Shown piece after piece: positions 9,588 to 16,148 of a stretch of DNA of 39,557 nt. The translations under genes were made by a program, and so were the position numbers. The first letter of the stretch is position 1. Every line of letters starts with the position of its first letter. This DNA comes from JAIRTY01 sp050257395. GTDB lineage: Bacteria; Actinomycetota; Actinomycetes; Streptosporangiales; Streptosporangiaceae. The notes under the pieces are model-generated. The model saw only the letters and a program-made list of their open reading frames with translations. It was not told the origin of the DNA and ran no database searches. Where the stretch lies: assembly GCA_050257395.1 (NCBI GenBank), contig JBLMWU010000031.1:1-39557 (forward strand), written 5' to 3'.

Positions 9588-9983
9588 TCAGCCAGCAAGG
9601 ATGCCGCAGATCTCGGATTCGCCGCAGCTGGCTGGGTCCGTTGCGGCTGCCCGGCGCTGCAGGGCGCTCAGGTCGTCGCGGGCCTGGGTGAGTTCGGCGA
9701 TGCGCCGATCGACCTGGGCCAGATGCTGCGCGATCAGGCCCGTCACGTGCTCGCAGGGAGCCTGCCCGCTGTCCCGCACGGCCAGGATGCCGCGGATCTC
9801 GGCCAGGGAGAACCCGGCCGCCTGCGCCTGGCGGATAAACAGCAACCGGCCCGGGGCGCCGGGCGGGTAGTCGCGGTAGCCGCCCGCGGTGCGGGGTGGC
9901 TCGGGAATGAGCCCGGCCTGCTCGTAGAAGCGGACGGTCTTGGCGGTCAGCCCCGTTCTGGCTGCCAGGTCCCCGATGCGCAT
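9588..9983 (-). CDS. MerR-family transcriptional regulator, metal-type
   Basis: A 131-residue MerR protein. The winged helix starts MRIGDLAARTGLTAKTVRFY (residues 1-20), with EQAGLIPEPPRTAGGYRDYP forming the wing. The dimerisation helix is about 77-113. Cysteines at 77 (APCEHV), 120 and 126 (SCGESEIC) sit where MerR and ZntR-type sensors place metal ligands, so a thiophilic metal or mercury-like effector is plausible. The start is ATG 9983; the open frame upstream of it is non-homologous. The divergent promoter at 10000-10030 has the stretched 19-bp spacer that MerR proteins untwist, so the gene probably regulates itself and the thioredoxin-like gene opposite. Confidence 0.85.
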   Translation of the reverse strand: MRIGDLAARTGLTAKTVRFYEQAGLIPEPPRTAGGYRDYPPGAPGRLLFIRQAQAAGFSLAEIRGILAVRDSGQAPCEHVTGLIAQHLAQVDRRIAELTQARDDLSALQRRAAATDPASCGESEICGILAG

Positions 9984-9999
9984 ACGGGCAGGATAGCTC

Positions 10000-10030
10000 T
10001 TGACCTTCCAGCGCACTGGAAGCCTTACCG
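10000..10030 (+). promoter_or_regulatory. MerR-type promoter with 19-bp spacer and operator dyad
   Basis: TTGACC (10000-10005) and TTACCG (10025-10030) are separated by 19 bases. The operator CTTCCAGCGCACTGGAAG (10005-10022), with perfect 7-base arms, lies between them. This is the classical architecture of promoters activated by MerR, ZntR and CueR. It drives the plus-strand thioredoxin-like gene and lies just upstream of the merR-like gene's start at 9983. Confidence 0.8.
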
Positions 10031-10071
10031 TCGGCGCTGGGGGCACTATCCCGGGTGCGCAGCGGAGGGTG

Positions 10072-10587
10072 ATGGCGGTGGAAGTGACGGTGCTGGCGAT
10101 GGCCGGCTGCCCGAACGCGCCCCTGCTGGAACAGCGCCTCGCCGAAGCGGTCGCGGACCGCCCGGGCGTCACCGTGCGGCGCATCGAGATCCCCGGCCCG
10201 GGGGCCGCCGCCCGGCACGGCATGCACGGTTCGCCGACATTGCTGATCAACGGGACCGACCCCTTCGCCCCGCCGGGCGCACAGCCGGTGCTGGCGTGCC
10301 GGCTCTTCCGTGACGATGACGGGCGCCCGGTCCGGGCGCCGTCGGTGGCAGCGTTGCGCCAGGCCCTGGCGCGCGCCGGCGACTTAGCAGAAAGCGTCCC
10401 CGCCGGGCGCCAGCGCCGCCCCGCACCGGCCGCTGGCCCGCTGGCGGCGCGGGCGGGTGCCGGCGTCCCGGGCGGCGGCGCTGGCCGGGGCCGGCGCCCT
10501 GATTGCCGGGTGCACGGCCACGCCGTCGCCGCCCCCCCGGGCCGGCCCGTGCACCCGGGCCGCCCCGGGCCAGCTTCATCACCCTGA
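10072..10587 (+). CDS. thioredoxin-like protein of a MerR-controlled unit, C-terminus probably degenerate
   Basis: The first 100 residues or so form a thioredoxin-like domain: VEVTVLAMAGCPNAP with a single Cys13, MHGSPTLLING with the cis-Pro at 55, DPFAPPGAQPVLACRLFRDD with Cys76, and a final helix APSVAALRQALA. From family knowledge, similar domains in actinobacteria are often fused to an alkylmercury-lyase (MerB-like) domain and placed beside a MerR regulator. Here the sequence after residue 105 is low-complexity Gly/Ala/Arg without MerB motifs, so that part seems lost or frameshifted. The start is ATG 10072, close behind GCGGAGG; GTG 10078 is possible. A role in metal or organomercurial response is inference from context. 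Confidence 0.6.
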   Translation: MAVEVTVLAMAGCPNAPLLEQRLAEAVADRPGVTVRRIEIPGPGAAARHGMHGSPTLLINGTDPFAPPGAQPVLACRLFRDDDGRPVRAPSVAALRQALARAGDLAESVPAGRQRRPAPAAGPLAARAGAGVPGGGAGRGRRPDCRVHGHAVAAPPGRPVHPGRPGPASSP

Positions 10588-10704
10588 CCCGGATGTCCAC
10601 CCTGCGGAGCAGACCCCGAGTACTGGCCACAGCCGTTGCTGGCTGCGGGCGAAGTCCAGCAGCAACTCAAAGGCGGCGTTGCCGCCGTGGATCTCCATGA
10701 CCGG
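10579..10704 (-). CDS. small unrecognised ORF after the SDR gene
   Basis: A 41-residue frame (MPVMEIHGGNAAFELLLDFA…) starts 14 bases after the stop of the SDR at 10718, behind GAGGGAG. The amphipathic start looks protein-like, but no family was recognised and the remainder (ending GWTSGSG) is weak. It may be the truncated head of a former third gene in this unit. The opposite strand here also spells a lipobox-like LIAGC, which is probably fortuitous. Confidence 0.25.
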   Translation of the reverse strand, partial: PVMEIHGGNAAFELLLDFARSQQRLWPVLGVCSAGWTSGSG

Positions 10705-10717
10705 CATGCCGGCTCCC

Positions 10718-11485
10718 TCAGACCTTGCGGGTGACGCCGCCGTCGACCCGGATGATCGCCCCGGTCGTGAAGCTGGACGCGGCGCTGGCCAGGTGCAGGG
10801 CCAGCGGCGCGATGTCCGCTGGCTCGCCCATCCGGCCCAGCGGCACGAACGGCACCTCCTCGCCCACCGGCGGCGCCCAGCCCTTGCTGATGTCGGTGCG
10901 GACCGGTCCCGGCAGGATCGCGTTGACCCGCACCCTGGGCGCGTAGGCCTCGGCCAGGCCCACGGTGAGGGCGTTGAGGCCCGCCTTGGCGCAGGCGTAG
11001 GGCAGCTCGCCGACGCTCGCCACCAGGGACCCGATGGTGCCGATGTTGATGATGGAGCCTCCGTCGTGGGCGGCCATGTGCGTGGCGGCCAGCACCGCGA
11101 GCCGGAACGGGCCCTTCAGGTTCACCGCCAGGGTCTTGTCGTAGAGCTCCTCGCTCACCTGGTCGAGGCTCTCGTACAGCGGCGACATGCCCGCGTTGTT
11201 GACCAGCACGTCCAGCCGGCCGAAGTGGGCCAGCGTCTCGGCGACGAGCCGGTCGCAGTCCCCCCAGCGGCCCACGTGGCAGGCCACGCCGGCCGCCTTG
11301 CGCCCGGTGGCGGCCCGCACCTCCTCGGCCGCGGCCTGGCAGGCCGCGAGCTTGCGGGAGGCGATGACCACGTCGGCGCCCGCCTCGGCCAGCGTCGCCG
11401 CGATGGCCCGGCCGATGCCCCGGGATCCCCCGGTGACCACCGCCACCTTGCCGGTCAGGTCATGAAGTTCCGCGAACGATGCCAC
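10718..11485 (-). CDS. SDR-family oxidoreductase
   Basis: A 255-residue short-chain dehydrogenase. TGGSRGIGRAIA (about 18-29) binds NAD(P), Arg in ASRK after the second strand suggests NADP, and NNAG and PYACAKAG (Tyr, Lys) are the remaining core motifs. The strand carrying the catalytic Ser reads INIGTIGS, with Thr where Ser usually stands; whether the following Ser or this Thr serves is unclear. The ending TTGAIIRVDGGVTRKV is typical. The start is GTG 11485, since MASFAELHDLTGKVAVVTGG fits the family N-terminus; the much longer open frame is a shadow of the hydratase gene. An inverted repeat lies 31 bases upstream. The likely role is oxidation or reduction of a hydroxyacyl-CoA or ketone intermediate. 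Confidence 0.82.
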   Translation of the reverse strand: MASFAELHDLTGKVAVVTGGSRGIGRAIAATLAEAGADVVIASRKLAACQAAAEEVRAATGRKAAGVACHVGRWGDCDRLVAETLAHFGRLDVLVNNAGMSPLYESLDQVSEELYDKTLAVNLKGPFRLAVLAATHMAAHDGGSIINIGTIGSLVASVGELPYACAKAGLNALTVGLAEAYAPRVRVNAILPGPVRTDISKGWAPPVGEEVPFVPLGRMGEPADIAPLALHLASAASSFTTGAIIRVDGGVTRKV

Positions 11486-11515
11486 CCGCCGATGATGCCA
11501 TGCCGCGGGCCCACC

Positions 11516-11530
11516 GAGAATAGCCTTCTC
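11516..11530. promoter_or_regulatory. operator-like inverted repeat upstream of the SDR
   Basis: GAGAATAGCCTTCTC has perfect 5-base arms around a 5-base centre, 31 bases before the SDR start. Read on the minus strand, the surrounding AGTTTC-N6-GGAGAA-N3-TATTCT aligns with AGTTTC-N5-GGAGAA-N3-TATTCT before the acyl-CoA dehydrogenase at 13801. The resemblance of two separate promoters over about 27 bases is strong support for a shared regulator. Confidence 0.5.
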
Positions 11531-11613
11531 CCGAAGTGAAACTATCGCTATCGTCACAGCCGGAGCGACCCGGCCAAGACCGCGTCCATCACCAGCGACC
11601 AGGGCTGGCGGAG

Positions 11614-12417
11614 CTAGCTGTTCTGCGCGCGGCCGCGGGCGGTGACGTCCGCCCGCCGGGCCGCGACCTCCTCCGGCCTGCGCTGCCACGATTCGGACAG
11701 GTTGCCCTCCAGCAGCTGCGCCTCGGCCAGGGTGGCGGCGGCGGCCACCCGCCGGTAGTGCGCCAGCAGCAGGCGGACGGCCCGCTGGTCGTTGCTGACG
11801 ATGTCGGCGGCCAGCCCGCGGGCGAAGGGCAGCAGGTCCTCGTGCGGCACCACGTGGTTGACCAGGCCGAGCCGGAGCGCTTCCGCGGCGGTCAGAAAGT
11901 TGCCGGTGAGGGACATCTCGATGGCCCGCAGCAGCCCGATGGACTGGGCGAGCAGGACGGTCATGCCGGCGCCCGGCATGATGCCGATGCGCGCGTGGGT
12001 GTCGCCGAACCGGGCCCGCTCCGACGCCACCAGGAAGGTGCACTGCAGGGCCACTTCCAGCCCGCCGGTGACCGCGGGGCCGTTGACGGCGCCGATGATG
12101 GGCTTGCCGATGACCGGCAGGAACCGGAACATGCCGTTGCCGTCACGGCCGGGGCCCTCCCCGGCTGCCCGGGGCGGCCCGGCCGGGGGTGACTCGCCGG
12201 AGATCTCCTTGAGGTCGAGCCCGGCGCAGAACGCGGGGCCGGCGCCGGTCAGGATGACGGCGTCCACGTCCGGGTCCTGCCCGGCCGCAGTGATCGCGTC
12301 CCACAGCTCGTATGTCAGCGCCCGGCTCAGCGCGTTGCGCGCATCCGGGCGGTTCAGCGTCACCGTGGCCACGCGGCCCGCGACCTCGGAAAGGACCAGC
12401 GGCTCGGTCCCGCTCAT
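11614..12417 (-). CDS. enoyl-CoA hydratase/isomerase-family protein
   Basis: A 267-residue crotonase. Oxyanion-hole segments are AFCAGLDL (62-69) and GPAVTGGLEVAL (113-124), with Glu121 matching the first catalytic Glu of rat hydratase (Glu144). The second catalytic position (Glu164 in PEVxLG) is His141 in DTHARIGIMPGAG. That pattern is common in a large actinobacterial subgroup, so activity may be an isomerase- or hydrolase-type reaction rather than plain hydration. ATG 12417 is preferred over ATG 12429 because GGAGG lies five bases before it. An operator-like TTCTCAGAA lies 26 bases upstream. It is a monocistronic minus-strand gene between the SDR and the phosphatase. It could supply the hydration step missing from the thiolase operon. 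Confidence 0.83.
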   Translation of the reverse strand: MSGTEPLVLSEVAGRVATVTLNRPDARNALSRALTYELWDAITAAGQDPDVDAVILTGAGPAFCAGLDLKEISGESPPAGPPRAAGEGPGRDGNGMFRFLPVIGKPIIGAVNGPAVTGGLEVALQCTFLVASERARFGDTHARIGIMPGAGMTVLLAQSIGLLRAIEMSLTGNFLTAAEALRLGLVNHVVPHEDLLPFARGLAADIVSNDQRAVRLLLAHYRRVAAAATLAEAQLLEGNLSESWQRRPEEVAARRADVTARGRAQNS

Positions 12418-12442
12418 CGCCACCTCCACGGCAGGTACTTCG

Positions 12443-12451
12443 TTCTCAGAA
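12443..12451. promoter_or_regulatory. operator-like palindrome upstream of the enoyl-CoA hydratase gene
   Basis: TTCTCAGAA is a 9-base palindrome (TTCT-C-AGAA) 26 bases before the hydratase start. On the minus strand the context AATTTTCTGAGAACG resembles ATTTTCGGAGAATC of the thiolase site. It is the shortest and weakest member of the set of four. Confidence 0.35.
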
Positions 12452-12524
12452 AATTGGCGCTCGGCGCGCGTGAAGGCCAGCGCGACGGCGCCGCCGGCCT
12501 GGTCAGGAAGCTGCCGGCGGCCGC

Positions 12525-13532
12525 TCAGGCAGGCGGCTCAACCAGCAGCTCCCGCAGCCCGGCCAGGGTCTGTCCGGTCATGCCCGCGGGCCCGGTCAGG
12601 TAGCCCGCCACCGACCCGTGCCGCTCGCGCAGCATCGCCAGCACCTCCGCCATGGCGTGCCGGGGCGTGCCGAGCATGGGCCGGAAGGTCTCCGGGTCCA
12701 TGCCCGCGTCCGCCAGCCGCTCGCGCAGCTTCGCCATCTGGCCCTCGGTGTAGTAGACGGCGCTGAGCTCATAGTCGTCCAGCACCGTGGCCTCGTCCAC
12801 GCCCAGCACCGTCAGCAGCAGCGCCGCGCTCATCCCGGTCCGGTCCTTGCCCGCGGTGCAGTGGATCAGCGCGGGCAGGCCGCCCGGCTCGGCCCGCCCG
12901 GCCAGCAGCTGGCCGAACGACGGCGCCTCCAGCTCCGCCATGGCCCGGTACACCTGGATCAGGAAGTCCTCCGGGAGCCTGGTCAGCTGCCCGGACACGA
13001 ACAGGTCGGTGATCTCCCTGGTCTGGCTGGCGCTGCCGCCCATCGCGAGCACCTCGCGGCGGACGCTGCTGGGCAGGGCCGACGGGGCCAGGCTGCGCTC
13101 TTCCTCCATGCGCAGGTCATAGGCGACGCGCAGGCCCAGCCTGCCGATGGCGGCCAGGTCGGCCTCGGTCAGCCGGTGCGGCGCGTCCGAGCGGAAGACC
13201 AGGCCCCAGCGGGTCCGCCCGCCGCCGGCCGTGCGGTAGCCGCCCAGGTCCCGGAAGTTGGCGGCGCCGTCCAGGACGAGCCGGCGCTCGGCCGCCACCA
13301 CCGCGGAGCCGCCGCCCGCCGGCGCCACGGACACGTAGTGGCGCCCGGCGCCGAGGCCGGGCAGTGAGACCCGGGTGGCGTCCCCGACCAGGGCGACCGG
13401 ATGATCGTGGTCGATGGACTCGGGGGCCGGCCCGACCGCGATCTCGACCGGCCCGTCCCCCGCCTGTTCCCACGACACGTCGAGGCCGCCGCGCCCGTCG
13501 CCGACGACCTCCACGTGCAGCACCGATGGCAT
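12525..13532 (-). CDS. tyrosine-protein phosphatase, PtpB-like
   Basis: A 335-residue protein. Residues about 90-330 form an atypical tyrosine/lipid phosphatase domain: NFRDLGGYRTAGG (92-104), RSDAPHRLTEAD, YDLRMEEER, and the P-loop HCTAGKDRTG with Cys225 and Arg231. HCxxGKDRTG is the signature shared with Mycobacterium tuberculosis PtpB (MptpB), which dephosphorylates phosphotyrosine and phosphoinositides. Residues 1-85 are an extra beta-rich region resembling a fibronectin-III-like module (VEVVGDGRGGLDVSWEQAGD). No signal peptide is visible. It lies 10 bases after a TetR-like remnant on the same strand. The physiological substrate is unknown; location in a catabolic cluster does not explain it. 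Confidence 0.82.
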   Translation of the reverse strand: MPSVLHVEVVGDGRGGLDVSWEQAGDGPVEIAVGPAPESIDHDHPVALVGDATRVSLPGLGAGRHYVSVAPAGGGSAVVAAERRLVLDGAANFRDLGGYRTAGGGRTRWGLVFRSDAPHRLTEADLAAIGRLGLRVAYDLRMEEERSLAPSALPSSVRREVLAMGGSASQTREITDLFVSGQLTRLPEDFLIQVYRAMAELEAPSFGQLLAGRAEPGGLPALIHCTAGKDRTGMSAALLLTVLGVDEATVLDDYELSAVYYTEGQMAKLRERLADAGMDPETFRPMLGTPRHAMAEVLAMLRERHGSVAGYLTGPAGMTGQTLAGLRELLVEPPA

Positions 13533-13541
13533 GTGACTCTC

Positions 13542-13676
13542 CTACTGCCGGGGAGTGAGCGCCCGCAGGCAGAACTCGACGACGTGCTCGATCTCACCCT
13601 CGCTCGGAGTGACATGCTGCCAGAGGCAGTCCGGCATCCTGCCGACGGCCGCGTGAGCAGCGAGTGACGCATCCAT
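13542..13676 (-). pseudogene. probable C-terminal remnant of a TetR-family regulator
   Basis: A 44-codon frame (MDASLAAHAAVGRMPDCLWQ…) ends HVVEFCLRALTPRQ, which looks like the last helices of TetR-type ligand-binding domains. No DNA-binding domain is present. A neighbouring frame upstream (MENDVAARIAQQTQ) could be the preceding helix after a frameshift. It sits directly beside the operator-like repeats at 13736-13769 and divergent from the acyl-CoA dehydrogenase gene, exactly where a local repressor would be expected. Assignment is by general resemblance only. Confidence 0.35.
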
Positions 13677-13735
13677 GGCCGGATCGGCGCTGCGTCTGCT
13701 GGGCGATCCGCGCCGCAACGTCGTTCTCCATGATC

Positions 13736-13769
13736 AGAATTGTAGTTTCTTTCTGGAGAATTGTATTCT
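13736..13769. promoter_or_regulatory. double operator-like repeat upstream of the ACAD10/11-type operon
   Basis: Two copies of AGAATTGTA (AGAAT at 13736-13740 and 13757-13761) frame the AT-rich promoter. The second forms a perfect palindrome AGAATTGTATTCT (13757-13769), and the first pairs with TTTCT at 13746-13750. The ACAD start is 32 bases downstream of the end. Such tandem palindromes suit binding of two repressor dimers. Confidence 0.5.
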
Positions 13770-13800
13770 GCTATCGCGGTCCACGACCCGAGGAGGCGCG

Positions 13801-15102
13801 ATGGCGTGGGATTTCGAGACGGAGCCGGAGTTCCAGGCGAAGCTGGACTGGGCTGACGCGTTCGTGCGCGAGGAGGTCGAGCCGCTCGACCTCGTCTGGC
13901 CCGATCGCGTGTTCACCCCGCTGGACGGGAAACTTCGCGCGATCATCGATCCGCTCAAGCAGCAGGTGCGCGAGCAGGGGCTGTGGGCGACCCACCTCGG
14001 CCCGGACCTCGGCGGCCAGGGCTACGGCCAGCTCAAGCTGAGCCTGCTGAACGAGATCCTGGGCCGCTCCAGCTGGGCGCCGGTAATCTTCGGGTGCCAG
14101 GCCCCCGACACCGGCAACGCCGAGATCATCGCGCACTACGGCACGCCGGAGCAGAAGGAGCGGTACCTGCGCCCGCTGCTCGACGGCGAGCTGTTCTCGT
14201 GCTACTCGATGACCGAGCCGCACGGCGGCTCCGACCCGGCCACGTTCAAGACCCAGGCCGTCCGCGACGGCGGCGAGTGGGTGCTGAACGGCTGGAAGTT
14301 CTTCTCCTCCAACGCCAAGACGGCGTCGTTCTTCATCGTGATGGCGGTGACGAACCCGGACGTCAGCGCGTACAAGGGCATGTCGATGTTCCTGGTGCCC
14401 GCGGACACACCCGGCATCGAGATCGTGCGCAACGTGGGCCTCGGCTCGGAGCGGATCGGCCATGGCTCGCACGCCCTCATCCACTATCAGGACGTGCGGC
14501 TGCCCGCGGACTCGGTGCTGGGCGGCGAGAACCAGGCATTCGTCATCGCCCAGACCCGGCTCGGCGGCGGCCGCATCCACCACGCGATGCGCACCATCGG
14601 CCAGGCCCAGAAGGCGCTCGACATGATGTGCGAGCGCGCGCTCAGCCGCGAGACGCAGGGCAGCCGCCTGGCGGACAAGCAGTTCGTGCAGGGCTACATC
14701 GCCGACTCCTACGCCCAGCTCACGCAGTTCCGGCTGTTCGTCCTGTACACGGCGTGGACGATCGACAAGTACCGGGACTACCGCAAGGTCCGCAAGGACA
14801 TCGCGGCCATCAAGGTGCTCATGCCCGGCGTGCTGCACGACATCGCCCAGCGGGCGCTGCAGGTGCACGGGGCGCTCGGCGCCAGCAACGAGATGCCGTT
14901 CTCCCGGATGATGCTGGGCGCGAGCGTGCTCGGCCTGGCGGACGGGCCGACTGAGGTGCACAAGGTGACCGTGGCCAAGCAGGTGCTGCGCGACTACCGG
15001 CCGAGCGACGACCTGTGGCCCACCGAGCACCTGCCGAAGAAGCTCGCGGCCGCCCGGGCCAAGTTCGCCGAGCACCTGGAGCACGAGGTGGGCAACCTTT
15101 GA
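13801..15102 (+). CDS. acyl-CoA dehydrogenase, ACAD10/11-like
   Basis: A 433-residue acyl-CoA dehydrogenase. CYSMTEPHGGSDPATFKTQA is the flavin-side loop and KFFSSNAKTASFFIVM the middle beta domain; the N-terminal helices start around residue 10. RALQVHGALGASNEMPFSRM and LGLADGPTEVHKVTVAKQVL lie in the C-terminal domain, the Glu of PTEVH being the expected base. The LADGPTEVH motif and length resemble the dehydrogenase half of human ACAD10/ACAD11. ATG 13801 follows GAGGAGG at a good distance. The stop overlaps the start of a phosphotransferase homologous to the kinase half of ACAD10/11, strengthening the assignment. From published work on ACAD10/11 and bacterial equivalents, the predicted reaction is phosphate elimination from 4-phosphoacyl-CoA to give enoyl-CoA. 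Confidence 0.85.
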   Translation: MAWDFETEPEFQAKLDWADAFVREEVEPLDLVWPDRVFTPLDGKLRAIIDPLKQQVREQGLWATHLGPDLGGQGYGQLKLSLLNEILGRSSWAPVIFGCQAPDTGNAEIIAHYGTPEQKERYLRPLLDGELFSCYSMTEPHGGSDPATFKTQAVRDGGEWVLNGWKFFSSNAKTASFFIVMAVTNPDVSAYKGMSMFLVPADTPGIEIVRNVGLGSERIGHGSHALIHYQDVRLPADSVLGGENQAFVIAQTRLGGGRIHHAMRTIGQAQKALDMMCERALSRETQGSRLADKQFVQGYIADSYAQLTQFRLFVLYTAWTIDKYRDYRKVRKDIAAIKVLMPGVLHDIAQRALQVHGALGASNEMPFSRMMLGASVLGLADGPTEVHKVTVAKQVLRDYRPSDDLWPTEHLPKKLAAARAKFAEHLEHEVGNL

Positions 15103-16148
15103 GCAAGACCGGGGAGACGACGCCGGCCATTGCCGACGTCGCGAGCCTGACCGCCTGGCTGGACGCGCAGGGGCTGGGGGTGGGGGCGCCGCTGGAGCAT
15201 CGCTACATCTCCGGCGGCAGCCAGAACCACATCTACGAGCTGCGCCGCGGCGACCTGCACTGCGCCATGCGCATCCCGCCGCCCACCGCGCCGGCCAGCC
15301 GGGACGAGGGCATCTTCCGCGAGTGGCGGATCATCGAGGCGCTGGCCGGCACCGACGTCCCGCACACCGAGGCGATCGCCGTGTGCACCGACCCGGCGGT
15401 GGCAGGCCGCACGTTCTACCTCATGGGCTTCGTGGACGGCTGGTCCCCCATGTCCACGCACCGCCGCTGGCCGGAGCCGTTCGCCAGCGACCTGGCCGCC
15501 CGCCGCGGCCTCGCGTTCGAGCTGGTCGAGGGCATCGCCCGGCTGTCCAAGGTGGACTGGCGGGCCAGGGGCCTGGCGGACCTCGGCCGGCCGGACGGGT
15601 TCCACGAGCGCCAGGTGGACCGGTGGACCGCGTTTCTCAACCGGATCAAGGGCCGGGAGCTGCCGGGCTTCGACGAGGCCGCCGCCTGGCTGCGGGCGCA
15701 CAAGCCGCTCGACTACCTCCCGGGTCTGATGCACGGCGACTACCAGTTCGCCAACGTCATGTTCTGCCACGGCGCCCCCGCCCGGCTGGCCGCCATCGTG
15801 GACTGGGAGATGGGCACCGTGGGCGACCCCAAGCTCGACCTGGCCTGGGTGGTGCAGTCCTGGCCGGAGGACACCAGCGGCGGCGACGGCAGCGTCGGCG
15901 GCTACGTCGACATGACCGGCATGCCCTCGCGCGGCGAGGTGCTGGACTGCTACGCCAAAGCCGCCGGCCGCCAGGTCGACGACATCGACTACTACGTGGT
16001 GCTGGCCCGGTGGAAGCTGGCGGTGGTGCTGGAGCAGACCTATCAGCGCACCACCAGCCAGGCACTGAAGGACGGGTTCGGGCCGGTCATCCTGCAGCTG
16101 ATGCGCGGCGCCGCCGAGCTCGCCGAGACCACCGGCTACCGGGGATGA
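15099..16148 (+). CDS. APH-family phosphotransferase, partner of the ACAD10/11-like enzyme
   Basis: A 349-residue aminoglycoside-phosphotransferase/choline-kinase-fold enzyme. The catalytic loop is HGDYQFANVMF with Asp214 and Asn219, and the metal site is Asp235 in IVDWEMGTVGDPKLDLAW. The N-lobe has ISGGSQNHIYEL (38-48) as nucleotide loop and CAMRIPP where the ATP-anchoring strand is expected. The family is the kinase half of ACAD10/11-type systems, thought to phosphorylate the 4-hydroxyl of a hydroxyacyl-CoA. The start is TTG 15099, overlapping the ACAD stop as TTGA, with GAGGTGGG just upstream; the longer frame from 15015 would overlap the dehydrogenase. The stop overlaps the next gene's ATG. 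Antibiotic resistance is unlikely given the context. Confidence 0.82.
   Translation: MSKTGETTPAIADVASLTAWLDAQGLGVGAPLEHRYISGGSQNHIYELRRGDLHCAMRIPPPTAPASRDEGIFREWRIIEALAGTDVPHTEAIAVCTDPAVAGRTFYLMGFVDGWSPMSTHRRWPEPFASDLAARRGLAFELVEGIARLSKVDWRARGLADLGRPDGFHERQVDRWTAFLNRIKGRELPGFDEAAAWLRAHKPLDYLPGLMHGDYQFANVMFCHGAPARLAAIVDWEMGTVGDPKLDLAWVVQSWPEDTSGGDGSVGGYVDMTGMPSRGEVLDCYAKAAGRQVDDIDYYVVLARWKLAVVLEQTYQRTTSQALKDGFGPVILQLMRGAAELAETTGYRG

Noticed and set aside
10457..10560. Lipoprotein-like start (…AGALIAGCTATPSPPP) on the plus strand
   Set aside because: The lipobox is attractive, but the frame continues only as the antisense of the SDR gene and no mature lipoprotein domain is present.
15323..16144. 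Upstream extension of the quinone-oxidoreductase frame
   Set aside because: It is the shifted frame of the kinase gene; homology and the ATGA overlap put the start at 16145.
15099..16148. Antibiotic-resistance aminoglycoside kinase
   Set aside because: The fold is shared, but the overlap with an ACAD10/11-like gene and family resemblance favour an acyl-CoA pathway kinase.
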